64,000 nt of DNA from Adenanthera pavonina (lineage: Eukaryota > Streptophyta > Magnoliopsida > Fabales > Fabaceae): assembly GCA_026686845.1 (NCBI GenBank), contig JAIVEN010000003.1, positions 5,892,501 through 5,956,500 of the forward strand, in the 5' to 3' direction. A program made the translations under genes and the position numbers. The notes below the pieces were generated by a model, which did no database searches, had not been told where the DNA came from, and saw only the letters and a list, made by a program, of their open reading frames with translations. Positions 11,372-24,100 of this stretch are shown here, in pieces (the first letter of the stretch is position 1; the number at the start of each line of letters is the position of its first letter).

Positions 11372-13941
11372 ATCCCTCACATGTGTGTTAAAAAGATCCC
11401 TATCATCAGGTCATCTGGTTTACAACATAAGTATAAGCATTTTGAAACTGGTGTCTTTTGGACTATGAACCAGACCTAAACCAATAACACTTTGTATACA
11501 GAATTCTCAGTGAAGCCTGCTTCTATGAACCAACAACTCTTGAGTGCATACTAGAGGTATTATTAGTCAGATTATACCCCCACATTTTCTATTATTAATA
11601 GTGGTTTTGCACATTAGATGACCGTGCGTGCGCCTAATTTTAATGAATGCTCTAGAGATTTCGCCACGATCTCATAGGAGAGGCCCCACTCCACATTTAT
11701 ATAGGTGATTTCATCAAGTGTATCTGCAATGAATACACTATCCATAAAGGATTATAAAATCATTATGAGCTTTGCTCAGCCTCACTAACAATGTATTCTA
11801 ACAATTTCTCAAATTATAGGAAGAGACTAGAGGATTTTAGTGCTAGCAGAACTAACAAGTGACTTGTTTTTACCCATGTGAACCTTTTTCATGAGATCTC
11901 CAATCACAAAGATTTGGTTATCATCACCATTAATTTCAAATTAGTTTAAGTCTCATTCCCCTCGATGTTTCAATAATTTGTTTCTTCCCAAAGGGCTTTG
12001 TTAACGAATTCGCCAGATTTATCTCTAATCTCACATAATCGATTGGGATAACTCCATCTTTTAGCAACTACTTTATAATATTATGTCTCAGTCGAATGTG
12101 TCTGCTTTTGCCATTAAAGGCCTTATTTTTAGTCATAGCTATCGCAGATTAATTATCACAATGTAAAGACACTGATGGTGTTGGCTTTTCGCCTACTGGA
12201 ATGTTTGTTGAGAAGTTTTTCAATCACTCAGCCTCAATACCAGGCAGCTCCATAGCAACAAACTCAGAATCCCTTGAAGATTTTGTTATAATACTTTGCT
12301 TGCCTGATTTCCAGGTTATTGCACCACCACTAAGAGTGAAAATATAACTACTAGTGGATTTTGTCTCATCTGAATCTGAAATCCAATTAGCATCACTGTA
12401 TCATTCTAATACAACGGGAAATTCACTATAAAATGTACCATAATTCATGGTATCTCTTAGATATCTCATTATTCTTACCAAGGCCACCCAATGGTCACTG
12501 GCTAGGTAGTGGGTGTATCTGCTCAACCTACATACGATATATGCTATATCAGACCTAGTAAAATTCATTAAATACAACAGACTTCTAATGATCTGTGCAT
12601 ACTTAGATTGAGCCACAAGAACACATTTGTATTTTGTTAGTTGTATACTAGAATCATAAGGAGTACTCAAAGGAGAATCATCAAAATGCCCAAATTTTCT
12701 AAGAATTTTTTCAATGTAATATTCTTGAGATAATAAAATACTATTTTCATTCCTTATAATTTTAACATCCATAATCACTTTAGCTTCACCTATATCTTTC
12801 ATATCAAAATTTGATGCAAGAAAATGTTTAGTCTCAATCACAACATTCATGCTTGTACAAAAAATAAGCATGTCATCAATATATAAACAACTAATCACAC
12901 AATCACTATCTACAATTTTTGTATAAACACATCTTTCCACTTCAACAGTAGAAACCCATTACTTTTCAAAACTTGATCTAATTTTTCATGCCATTGTTTG
13001 GGTGCTTGTTTCAAACCATACAAAGACTTGACAACTTTACAAACTTTGTTTTCTTGCCCAAAAATTACATACCCTTCAGGTCGTACCATATAAATCTCTT
13101 CTTCTAAAACACCATTTAAAAAAGTTGTTTTAATATCCGTTTGATGAATATAAAAGTTGTAAATTGAAGCCAAAGCAATAAGAATTCTTATCGAAGAAAT
13201 TCTAGTTACAGGAGAAAATGTGTCAAAATAATCAATATTTTTATTTTGAGTAAAACCTTTGGCTATCAGTCTAGCTTTATGTTTATCAATAGAACCATCA
13301 GAAAAATATTTTTTCTTAAAAACCCATTTGTATCTAATAGCTTTTGCTCATGGAGGCAAATCCACCAAAGCCCAAATTTTGTTTTGAATAAGAGAATCAA
13401 TTTCAGCTTTAATAGCTTCTTTTCAAAACTGAGCATCAGAAGATGAAATAGCTTCATAAAAATTTGATGGTTCATCTTGTACTAGATAAGTATAAAAATC
13501 ATCTCCAAAAGTAATTTCTTTTCTTTGCCTTTTACTTCTCCTTAAATTTTCAACCAGATCTTCAATTCAAATTTGTTTAAAAGAAGGAAAGGAATTTTCT
13601 ACTCTTTGAGGAATTTGTTCAACTTTTAGAGGAGAAATATATTCAAAGAATTCGGTATCTTTAGTTTCAATAATAGTGTTGTGATCCAAAATATTACTTT
13701 TCAAAACCAAAAATCTATAAGCAGCACTATGATCAGCATAAGCAATAAACATGCAATCAGAGGTTTTAGACCCAAATTTTCTCCTTTTAGGATCAAGGAG
13801 TAAGACTTTTGCAAGACACTCCTATACTTTTAAATATTTAAGATTTGATGCAAAACCTTTCCACAATTCATAAGGTGTTTTATTGGTTTTCTTATAAGGT
13901 ATCATGTTTTGTAAAAAACAAGCAAATAATAAAGCTTCACC
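11372..13941 (-). pseudogene. Copia pol 3' part: integrase C-terminus, reverse transcriptase, RNase H, broken
   Basis: Read on the minus strand. The integrase C-terminal region is in pieces around 13,750-13,270 (FIAYADHSAAYRFL). Reverse transcriptase follows at 13,173-12,401 in two overlapping frames, with the signature VKSLYGLKQAPKQW at about 13,040 and the catalytic LYIDDML at about 12,875; a frameshift lies near 12,930. RNase H continues to about 11,950 with SDANWISD, GGAITWKSGKQ and SRDSEF recognisable in translation, interrupted by further stops. In an intact element this polyprotein copies the RNA and integrates the cDNA; here it cannot be made in one piece. The first 500 bases inside the LTR (11,372-11,900) are non-coding. 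Confidence 0.88.
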
Positions 13942-14913
13942 TCATAAATTATCTGATGCAGAAGAACTCACAAGTAAAACATTCATCATTTCTTTTAAGG
14001 TTCTGTTTTTTCTTTTTGCAACACCATTGGACTCAGGCGAATATAGAGGAGTTACTTCATGAGTAATTCCTTCTTTTTCACAAAAATCATTTAGTAAAAC
14101 ATATTTCTCTTCTCTATCTGATCTTACTCTTTTAATCTTATTATTAAGTTGATTTTCAACTTTCGCGTTATATAAAAGGAATTTTTCAAAAGCTTCATTT
14201 TTATTTCTCAATAAATATACTTTAGTAAATCTTAAAAAATCATCAATAAAAGTAATATAATACTTTTTGCCACCTCTAGTCATAGTTTGTTTCAAATCAC
14301 TCAAATCAGTGTGAATTAAAGAAAGTAATTCAGTTTTTCTTTGAGTAGAAAAATGAAAATTTTTAATTAATTTTGCTTCTACACAAATTTCACATTTATT
14401 AAAAAAATCATTTTTAATTCCAGAAATTAGACCAAGGTTTTGCATTCCCTTTAAATAACCTTTACTAACGTGTCCTAATCTAGCATGCCACACATCAATA
14501 GAATCAATCATATAGACAAGAAAGTAAGCAAAAGAAGATGCATTTTCATTCATTTCAACAACATTCAGTAAAAAGAGTCCTTGATTACAATAACCCTTTC
14601 CCACAAAAACATTGTTCTTTGTCATTACAATCTTATCAGATTCAAACGATACTTTAACCCTAGCCTTGCCTAGTAGGGCCATAGAAACTAGATTTACTCT
14701 AACATCAGGCACATGTAGAACATCATTCAGAGCCAAGGCCTTTCCGGATATGAGTTTGAGAACAACCTTTCTCTTCCCTTGAACCTTTGCAGTTTGGGAA
14801 TCAGCAAGATAAATGCATTCTTCTCCTTCCTTGATAGGATCATAAAAGGTAAACATCTCCTTATTAGTACAGATGTGCCTGGTAGCCCCAGAGTCTACCA
14901 CCCACTTTCTCAC
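13942..14913 (-). pseudogene. Copia protease and integrase segment
   Basis: A 323-codon open stretch. Protease active site DSGAT lies at residues 7-11 (family motif DSGA). The gag-pre-integrase motif WHARLGH follows at about residue 142, then the integrase zinc region ending in CEIC and a core with DLSDL and DDF. The open frame has no ATG at its left limit and continues upstream into the gag region, so it is an internal part of a polyprotein. It ends at a stop at 13,942 before the integrase C-terminus. The family assignment is firm; the copy is not functional. Confidence 0.9.
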
Positions 14914-15906
14914 ATTAGAGATAATGAGGGCTTGAGAAACAACTGCAGCAATGATCTCATCATCATCACCATAATCTCCTTGAACTAAATTTGCACTTGA
15001 ATTTGGAGGATTATCACCTGTAGCCCTCTTTCTACTTTGACCTGCATAGTGACTTGGCTTTCCACAAACATAGCAATTGCCTTTCTTTTTGAAGGTGGGG
15101 TTAGCATTCTTAGGCTTGTAATCAGGTTTCTTGTTCTTAGAATCATACCTCTTGTTGCGTTACTTTGTCTCCACCAGGTTTGCCTTGGATGTTATCCCTT
15201 TGCCTTTAGTTGCTTGGATTGCCTTTCAGTTGGTGTCTTCAATGATGATATGAGTGATAAGTTTTGATAGCGACAATTGCTTCTGCTTGTGTTTAAGCTG
15301 TTTCTTGTAGTCATTCCATGAATCTGGTAGCTTTTCGATTAGGACTCCAGCAACGAACTCATCAAGAAGGTTGATCTTCTCTGCATGTAATTCCTCTAGC
15401 AATTTGTGGTACTCATTAATCTGCAACTTGATGTCTTTGTCCTTGGTCATTTCCCACCTATAGTAATTCCCAACAACGAACTTTTGTTTTCTAGCATCCT
15501 CAGCAATATACTTGGTGACCAGTGACTCCCATATCTTCTTTGCTTCCTTATAGACACAGTATACATCAAAGAGATCATTAGATAATGTACTACTGACAGT
15601 GTGTCGACATACCTTGTTTGCATGAATCCAAATGTCTCTTTGGGTCTGGTCAACATCCAGAGGAGGCCTGGATATCGTGAGTGCAACCGCAACACCATGC
15701 ATATCCAGGACAGAGAAAATACGCTCTTGCCATTGTTTGAAATTATTGTCATCGAACACCTGAATTTTTGAAATGTCTGGGAATGGCTTGGGCAATGGCA
15801 TTGCAGGCACGACGGTTGGAATGAAACTGGAAGTAGCAACACCACCCAAACCACTCGTAGCAACGTTAACATTGTCAAAATCAGGACCACCTTGGTGTGA
15901 CTCCAT
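14914..15906 (-). pseudogene. Copia gag (UBN2-type) with zinc knuckle, interrupted
   Basis: The likely ATG is at 15,906, beginning MESHQGGPDF, only 15 bases from the LTR; the longer reading from 15,957 would start inside the LTR. An open frame runs to a stop at 15,226 and includes the UBN2-like stretch KIWESLVTKY and KLPDSWNDYKKQL. After that stop, at about 15,080-15,020, a knuckle CYVCGKPSHYAGQS is readable: the Cys-Cys-His positions are present but the last Cys is Ser. Gag packages element RNA. Stop and missing Cys mark it as dead. Confidence 0.85.
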
Positions 15907-15921
15907 ATTAACTCTTAAAAT

Positions 15922-16734
15922 TGTTGGCAGCAGCATACAATAACTGGTTCGAGTCATGCAAGGACACTATCCTTAAGAGTTATTCTGTCATACCCTGTTA
16001 AATGCAGTAGCTCCATAGGATTAAATGAACCCTTCCTGCTCGATGAAGAAGCAAGGCAACATAACAATAGAAACCAAACAGAAGAAGATGAAAAGAAGCT
16101 CGGGAGAGCATAGGAGGAGAAGAGAGAGCTCCGAAGGTTGTTCATTAGCTCGGTGCACATTCTTCAGTTCTGGAGCTCAATATTTGTAGGCTCCGAAATC
16201 ACTTGAACGTTGGACACACCATAATCACAATTAAACACTGGATTTGAACGTTGAGAGACAATGAAATTAAGGGAAATCATTTCTAGACGTTGAGGAAATA
16301 AAACCATAAGCTAAAAATGATTTCTAAACGTTGGAGGGACAATGTTTTAATGGTTAATAAAATCTGTTAACAACAAATTTGAAGAAAACCGAAAACTTAA
16401 ATGCTCCAACATATTAGAATTCAAAGGTTCCAAGTTTGAAATTGTCAAAAACTGAAGCTTTTTTGGTAAGCAACTTCATAAAAATTATTTTGTATTTTTC
16501 AAAATAATTTTTGCAAAAAATGCCCAGTGTCTTATTCAATTCACGTGTAGGGGAGGCAAATCGACAGATTTGAACTGCTTTCAGTTGCATTACCCCGTTG
16601 TTGTACGCGCAAACCCACTTCTCCTCTTGACCCATGTACTAGTCCAATTTTACATCTTAACTTATATACACTAATGCTTCCATTGGTTCAAGCAATGCAA
16701 GATTTCCTTATTAACACACACATAAACTCTAACA
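15922..16734 (-). repeat. 5' LTR of the copia element
   Basis: Begins TGTTGGCAG and ends CTCTAACA on the plus strand, the better preserved of the two LTR copies. Read on the minus strand it starts TGTTAGAG and ends CCAACA. It would hold the promoter for gag-pol. Confidence 0.9.
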
Positions 16735-16739
16735 CTAGG

Positions 16740-17240
16740 AATGTAAAATGCTAGAAATTATAAATAAATTCTAAGAACTATCCTTGATGAAATTTAAAAC
16801 ATAAATAAAATGCCATGGCGGTTGGATTTATAGGAGTGATGGATGGATGATAGAGTGCCAGGATAGAACTACGGAAGCCTACATAAATTGAACCCACAAA
16901 TATGTTGATTGGCCATTAGATAGTTTTTGTGTTGTTCTTTTTGGGTTGTTGAACCTTTTCCTTCGTTGCTTGCCTCTCCTACGCATAAGTGTTCGCTTGC
17001 TTGTTGGACCTTTTTTGGTTGTTGAACCTTTTCCTTCTACGAGTCTCAATTTTCTCCCCGTTTTTACAAATTTAGGGCCCACGCTGTCACTTTTTTCTAT
17101 TAAATCACTTTCAATATTTTTTAACTCCGTAGCCTCTACATTACATAGTGGCCCACTTCCTTGACTTTGACTAAGTATGTTACTTTTGTGTCATTTTCTC
17201 CATTTTTCTATTTCTTTTTTTTATAAAATATAATATAAGA
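16740..17240. other. Intergenic with a short imperfect duplication
   Basis: A GTTGTTGAACCTTTTCCTTC word occurs twice (about 16,944 and 17,018) with similar text between. The short antiparallel ORFs here are explained by this repeat and resemble no family. Confidence 0.4.
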
Positions 17241-17810
17241 AAAACAGGACCGAATTGTTTAGTTCAACCAAGAACGAGTGTTAGGTCTAATCTAGATAAA
17301 AAAAAAAAGCTATAGGATTTTAGAATCGATATGAACCAGTCAAAAATTGATTAAACTAATTATAAACCGATTTAAACTGGTAATAAACCAGTATTTTTCT
17401 ATATTTTAAATTTTTTTAATTTTAAGATAAATTAGTATTATTTTTAGTACTAAATAGCATTAATTTTTTGTATAAATTTTTTTCATATTATAATATTGTA
17501 TAAGCATTATTATGATATATAATTATTAATAATTATAATTTTACTCAACAAATAATATGAAAACAGAATATTAATTGACTATTTTAAATTTAAAATATGA
17601 TTATTGATAAATATTAATTTATTTAGATTTTAATATTAGGTTATGAAACTTATTAATAATATTTTTTATTAATATATAACATATAAAATTGAAAAAATAT
17701 TAATTTTATTACTACTGATTTAATTACTATTTAACCATGATTGAACCATTAAATCTTGAATTAGAATCTTGGTTCAATAATTGATCCAATTTTTAATAAC
17801 ATAGTAAAAA
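17241..17810. repeat. MITE-like AT-rich repeat, boundaries unclear
   Basis: GAACCAGT/AACCGGTT-type words near the left and GGTTCAAT/TTGAACCA-type words near the right flank an AT-rich core, the layout of a decayed MITE. No convincing terminal repeat or target duplication was found. Confidence 0.3.
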
Positions 17811-19294
17811 ACTTAGTAAATAAGGAAAAATCATTTCTAAAATATTTTTTTAATAATATTTAGGCAAACAATCCACACATAGCTTTTATAATTTCTTTGA
17901 GCTTGGCCCACTCAAAATATGATGCAAACGTCTTCATAACAAATATTAATTTCTATAAGTTTTTAAGTGTAATATTCTTATTTAGAGTTTTTTTACCAAC
18001 ATCAAATTGAAAAAACTACTTAATGTGGGTGATACCTAAGTGGTGAAATTTAGAATCTTTTTAAAATCATTTGAATTTTGGAGAAGCAAATTAATTATTC
18101 AAAAATGAAATAAATTAATATTCATAATTAATAAATAGAAAAATAATTTTATTTATTAATTTTATTTTGATATATTATATTGATGCTTGCGACAAACGAA
18201 ACATACAATGTTATATCATTATATGTCCATCACACATGAAGCTAGTTTTCATTAAATGTTATTAATTTTTAATTTAATATTTTTAAACGTGTTTATTTAA
18301 ATAGTACTATAATTAATTATTTAAAATAATTTAATAAATTTTTTAATTTTTTATGTTAAATCAATATGAAATATTATTATGAATTTGCTATATAAATATT
18401 TTAAATTCATTTAGATTTTATTGAATAGAAATTAGATATTTTAGATTATAAAAGTAAATTAATTATTTTAAGTTATTTTAGTATAAATTTTAATTGATAA
18501 CAAGTATATTATAGAATCTTTAATAAAATATTCTTAAGATCTCAAAAATTAAACTAAAGTATGTAGTTTGAAAATAGGGGATGGATCTCTAGAATTCCAA
18601 TAATATCGAGGGAAAGTCAATATATTTTATTCTTTTTTTTTTAATGAAAAGATATTTAACTTTATATGTGCCTTTTATGCCTATTGTTTCTGCCTTTTTG
18701 TCCCAAATCAACACCTGTTTCCCATCACTTCGTGGATTTAATTCATGCTTGAATTAAAAGTCTTCATGTTCAACAATTTCACAATTATGAATTTGGAATC
18801 TGATTAAATAATCCTGGTGAAAAAAAAAAACTGATTAAATAGCGTATTCTTTTTATTGGCCAAAAAAATAGCGTATTCTTACTTTCCTTGTCTCATAATC
18901 TGCTTTTATTTTTGTTATTTGAAGAAGGAGAACTAATGGATTTGCAGAGTATTTTCAAAAGTAACTCTTTAATGCTGGCAAAGGAAAAAAAAAGATAAAA
19001 ATGAATCAAATATGAAATCTTCTCGTTCACTCTTCACAAGTACTTTATGCTTACAGCTTGCAATTTTTTGCAATCATACCGATTATATTCCTTCTTCCTT
19101 TCTTTTTTCTGTTTCTGACTCTGTTTCTTGCATGAATCACAAGCACTTTTTTTCCCCCAACTACATGAATCGCGAACATTGAATTTTGGAAAAAAGATAT
19201 TTGAGAACCTACTAAGAAAGAAAATTCTCACGAAGAATTACAAAATTTGTAAATTCTCAAAAAGAATTTTGGTCCTCACCGTGAAGAATTTTTT
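17811..19294. other. AT-rich intergenic DNA
   Basis: No gene, RNA or element end recognised. The ORF at 19,034-19,231 (minus) is low-complexity. Confidence 0.45.
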
Positions 19295-20075
19295 TTAGTG
19301 GACAAAAATACCTTTAAATTTGGGGTGCTAAAAAATATTGTGACTCGTTGGAAATTTTTTAAACATTAATTGAAAATTTTTTGCAGCCCAATTGAAAATT
19401 TTTTCAAGACTACTTTTTTTATATTGAAATATCCAGTGTTAAAAACATTTATGATCAGGAGGAAATAATATTTCAAATGTCAATTGGATATTTCAGTTAT
19501 TCTACTCCCCCACTTGAATTTTTTTTTTGAAAACTCTACTTTTTTTATACTAAATTTCGTATTGCTGAAAAGAGTTATTAGCAATTGAAAATTTTTCAAA
19601 AATCACTTGAAAATTTTGGTTACCTCAATTAGAGATTTTTCACTTGAAAATATCGAATTTTTTCACCTCAACTAATTGTCATCATTATTTTCCATAAAAG
19701 TTATTAGCAATTAAAAAATTTTCAAATGTCACTTGAAAATTTTGGTTATCCCACTCAGAAATTTTCACTTAGAAATAGGGATTTTTTTTTATCTCAACTA
19801 ATTATCATAATTATTTTCCATATTTTAGTGTAGGAAAAAGTAGTTTTTAAAAAAATTCCAACTAAGATAACCAAAATTTCCAAGTGACATTTAAAAAATT
19901 TTCAACTAGTCACGACACTTTTTAACACCCCATATTTTGGTGTAGAGAATTGTAGTTTTGAAAAAAAAATTCCAATTAGGATAAACAAAATTTCTAAGTT
20001 ATGTTTTAAAAAAAAATTTCAATTGATCACAATAGTTTTCAATACTCTATAATTCAGGGATCTTTTTGTCCCCTC
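19295..20075. mobile_element. Fold-back element built from short inverted repeats
   Basis: The left part (from about 19,298, GTGGACAAAAATACC, then GGGGTGCTAAAAA) is mirrored in reverse complement by the right part (ending TTTTTGTCCCCTC near 20,075, with TTTTTAACACCCCA inside). Between them, words like CACTTGAAAATTTTGGTTA recur many times, on one strand in the left half and on the other in the right half. The whole unit of about 780 bp could form a long hairpin. No protein is encoded. The repeated word is related to that of the larger fold-back at 33.7-35.8 kb. Confidence 0.65.
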
Positions 20076-20458
20076 AAGGATCACTTGGTATGGGGAAGTA
20101 GGGAGGGGAAGTTCAACTTTCCGGGAAGTAGAGCAACTAGTATTGCTTGGTTTGAAAAAAATTTAGAAATTTCGGGGAAGTTGGACTTAATTCGAGAAGT
20201 TTTACTTTCTGAGTAAACCCTTGAAAAGTTCTACTTCCCGAGCATCTTATAATAATTTTTCAGAAATGCCCTTGATTTGTTAATCCATTTTCTAAATAAA
20301 AAGGGTAATTTTGTATTTAACATAAAAATATAATTGAAATTTTCTGAAAACTTAAAATAAATCAAGTAAGTTATATGGACATTTCCCAGGTAATTAACTT
20401 TTCAAGATGTATACTTCATGAGAAGCTACTTCCTAAAAAGTATACCAAGTGACTCCTT
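20076..20458. mobile_element. MITE, 383 bp, abutting the fold-back
   Basis: The left end AAGGATCACTTGGTAT is inverted at the right as ATACCAAGTGACTCCTT, a TIR of 16-17 bp with small differences. Inner GGGAAGTA/CTACTTCC words are also mirrored. It begins where the fold-back at 19.3-20.1 kb ends. Target duplication not resolved. Confidence 0.65.
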
Positions 20459-23400
20459 AGTTTTCTTCTCATGCTAAGGTCCTGACATGTGCTTGATGGC
20501 AAAAAAAAGAGGAAGAAAGAGAAAAGTGAAAGAGAAAATACAAGGAAAAATTACATTTTCTTATACTATTACATTGTCAAGAGAAAAGTGGGAGGAGAGA
20601 GAATTAAGGGAAATAAGATGTGGGTTCCATATATTTTACTTCAATTTTCCTCTCTGAAAGTGAAGAGATTTTTTAGAGAAAATTATTCTTTTAAAATTGA
20701 TCACAATTTTATAATTTTTAAAATATATTTTAATTCTATTCAGTATTATATTATAAATTAATTCCATTTAGGAGAAAAATTCGTGTTATGATTTTTGAGA
20801 TAAAAAATTAAAATGGGACAAAATAATTATAAATTAAGACTAAAATTAAAATTATATTTTAATTTCATTAGTAATATTTTATAAAAATCATATAAATAAT
20901 ATAGTAGAATAATAAATTTTATTATATATAAATATTTTTCTAAAAATAATAAGGTATTGTTGTGATTGTGAAATTAGTTTTTTTCCCTTTATTTTTTCTC
21001 TTTAATTCAATTATGGGAAAAAAAAATTTCTTCCCCTCACTTTTTTCTTTCCCCATTTTTGCTGCCCTCATTTTTTTGTCCTTATCCAAGCAAAAGTGTT
21101 TTTTAGAAAATTATAAATTTTGAAGTTTTTGTGAACATCTTTCTTAACAAGTTACTAAATGTTTTGACAAATTTTGAAGGTTTTTTTTATTTGTAAATAC
21201 TCCGTCCGATTTTTTTTATTAATCATATTCTAAAAATGATCTGTAATCTTAAATATATGTTACATTTTACAAATTTTTAGAGTATTAATTGTACTATTTT
21301 TAAAATTTCCTTATTTATAAGTAAGAGAGAGTATAAATTGTTTAAATTTGTGATATTTATTATAAATAAAGATAGAAAATACAAAAATTTTAAAATAATT
21401 TTAATATTGTAATCAATTTTTTAAATTTTAATAAATCAGCTAAAAAGAACTAATATTAAATATAGAAAGGGGCAGAATGAAAATAATAGAGTGTCAATTG
21501 AACAATGGGGAGCCCATCTTTATTGGAAACTCACGTCATCATTATGTTTCAACTATATTTACTTAGGCGTCCTGTTTAAGTAAATGAAAGTAATATATCA
21601 AATCTTTTGAATATCGTTTATCAAATAAAAAAACTTTGTTGGCCAAAAAATATTTTCAATATATTTTTCTTAAATAACACCATGGTCAAAAGCCTTGAAT
21701 ATCTTTCCAATACACGAGGGAATCTAGTAAATTTTTTTTTTCATCATACAATGATCAACTGAGAATATCCGCACCAAAAAAAAAAAAACTAACAGGCGCA
21801 CATATTTTTCTCCGCAAGATGCTCACCATAACAGTTCTGTTTTGGATTTGCTTCAATTTCTTTTTATATATTTTATTACCTGGTATTTTGGGATAAATGT
21901 TCAGCTCAAACTAATCTAGATTTCATTGTATAGGATATTATGGCAGCTCATAAGTACGGATGTAAAAGATTTGTTTCAATTCTATTAACAGTTGAGGCAA
22001 AAAAAAAGAAAAATTCTATTGATTGTAATATACAAAGATATATTATATTGTTTATAATTTACCCCCTACGTTTTCAATAAAGTATTCTTATACTCGATAA
22101 AATTGGCAATTGCACTTCATTTTTAATTTAATGTCATAATTAAAAAAATTTAATATAATTAATATCAATATTAATATAAAATATATAATTTATAGCAAGT
22201 TACTGTTCTGTTGCCAAAACCGCAAAATCATGGAACTCACCTAATTAGGATGGTATGAGATATGCATTAGTTAATTTTATTCTATTATTTATTTTTACGC
22301 ATTGCTTGAGTGTGAAACGATGTACAAAATTTTGTAAGACTATGTGACTTGTAGTAATTTTTTAAAAAATAAACTATTAAATCAGAAAATATAAAATTTA
22401 CTAAATAATTTAAGGAAAAAACTTAAGCATTTAAACTTGTATATTAAATAAGCTTTAATCCAATCAAATCAGGACAATTGAACTTTTTTTTTTATACTAT
22501 TTATTTTATAACTATGTAAGTTTATTTTCAAATTTAAAATTCACAGGTTTTTATTTGATAAAAGTAGTATGAGTATATGAGTTTAAATATTCTCTATAAT
22601 TTAATTAATTTTTAAAGGACAAATGATAAATGCCCAATAATAAAGTAGAGAATAATATAACAAATAATTGTAAAATTAGAATACGAGAAGAAATATTTAA
22701 TACAATGAATACTCTATTTCTTCCAAGTCACGTGTATATGGAAAAATAGTTTATTAAAAGAGATAAGATTCATTCTAATAGTTTTTATATCTTTAAGGAA
22801 TTAGTTTTTGATTGTCAGTTGAAATACTTTGATCCTCATTAAAAAAAAAGGATCTATTTTCAAAACGGTAATCACTTTGAATCTATGAACACATATTAAT
22901 AAGCTTATTAAATAGTTTAAATTATGGCAAAATATAATAATATTTGATTAAACACATATTAATACACTTATTGAATAGTTTAAATTATGGAAAAATATAA
23001 TAATATTTGATTAAATACTCTTAAAATTTAGAAAATATTAATACATTTTTTTGACCTGATAATATACTTGAACCCTACCAACTATCATTCTACTAAGTAC
23101 CAACTATCATTTTCACCATTGAAGGATAAATCATAAAATGATGCAAAAATATTTAATACTTGATTCAATTCTAAAGCGAGAATATTTTGAATCAAAACCA
23201 AAATTCCTATATGACAATTATTTTAAAATAAAAAGAATAATAGTTGGTCATAATAGACTGTTGAGTGTTGATTAATTAAAAATGTAGTTTTAAAACAATG
23301 TTAGTTCAACACAATGATTGACTAGCTCAAGTAGTCTAGATGGACGAAAAATATTTGTTATTTGTTGATGAAATTGTTAGTATCAATGAAATATAACTTC

Positions 23401-24024
23401 AAGTTGCAATACATGAAAAACATATTTAACGTTTTAATATGTTTGAATTAGTCCTAAAAATTTGTTTTAATCCCTTAAAGACAAATTCACATATTTCAAA
23501 GTTTCAAATCAAATTTTAATTCCATTTCAAACACTATTTTCCTATCACACCGTGATTTTCTCACGCAATAATAAACAATTAAACACTATCTGGTTTCGGA
23601 CGAAAATAAAATTATAAAAGCATGACTATACTAATTAACTAAATAGAAAGGGTTTTTTTTTAATTCTTAGTCTGTAGGGGAAAAAAACCGTAGGATGATT
23701 TCAATCAGCATTGTGAAGTGAATGAAGCAAAATCTTCAGGGAAAAAAAAAAGATAAAAGAAAAAAGAAAAAAAGAATGAAGCAAAATCTCAAAAGCGGAG
23801 TCGGTGGGGCGGGGTTGCGGGGCAATTTAATTTAATATGTAATAAATAATAATATATATTTTTAAATTGTCGGCGTACCCAACCCTGGTTAATTGAACCA
23901 TAGACTGAGGTTGCAGCTGCTCATGCGGACCGCTCGTGAAGCCTTAAGTGTCGCGGGATGGAGCGTCGGTGACTCGGTTTATGACTCGAGCGAGTTAAGA
24001 GCGGGTGGAATTCAATAGTGATTG
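20459..24024. other. Long AT-rich intergenic stretch upstream of NDL
   Basis: No coding region recognised in 3.5 kb. It holds the 63-bp direct duplication at 22,888-23,013. Purine-rich sequence (about 20,500-20,620) and its pyrimidine-rich partner (about 20,980-21,060) may be ends of another degenerate element. The last 250 bases are less AT-rich and probably include the NDL promoter. Confidence 0.45.
22888..23013. repeat. Tandem duplication, 2 x 63 bp
   Basis: The unit starting AACACATATTAATA occurs at 22,888-22,950 and again at 22,951-23,013 with only a few substitutions. It is non-coding and lies in AT-rich intergenic DNA. Confidence 0.85.
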
Positions 24025-24027
24025 GCA

Positions 24028-24033
24028 TATAAA
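24028..24033 (+). promoter_or_regulatory. Candidate TATA box of the NDL gene
   Basis: TATAAA lies 68 bases upstream of the NDL ATG, which would put transcription start near 24,060. Between it and the ATG is a GA-rich leader (24,075-24,100). Position and sequence fit a plant core promoter; not tested. Confidence 0.5.
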
Positions 24034-24074
24034 GCATGAAATCCCGGTGCAATGCTTGCGCCAATTGAGACTTT

Positions 24075-24100
24075 GAGAGAGAGAGGAGGGAGAGAGAGAG
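24075..24100 (+). repeat. GA-rich 5' leader of NDL
   Basis: A 26-base purine tract of GAGAGA and GAGGAGGG units ending directly at the ATG. Such tracts in plant 5' UTRs are known binding sites for BPC/GAGA-binding proteins; that role here is inference. Confidence 0.6.

Larger units (their letters stand above)
10559..16734 (-). mobile_element. Full-length, decayed Ty1/copia retrotransposon
   Basis: Two 813-bp LTRs in direct orientation bracket a 4.55-kb interior read on the minus strand in copia order: gag, zinc knuckle, protease, integrase, reverse transcriptase, RNase H. The flanks are CTAAG (10,554-10,558) and CTAGG (16,735-16,739), a 5-bp target duplication with one change. The LTRs differ by more than 10% in the part I aligned by eye, and the coding region has several stops and shifts, so this is an old copy. 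Immediately inside the 5' LTR (right end) there is no recognisable tRNA-Met primer site. The polypurine tract next to the 3' LTR (left) is weak, GAGGGAT on the minus strand. Confidence 0.93.
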
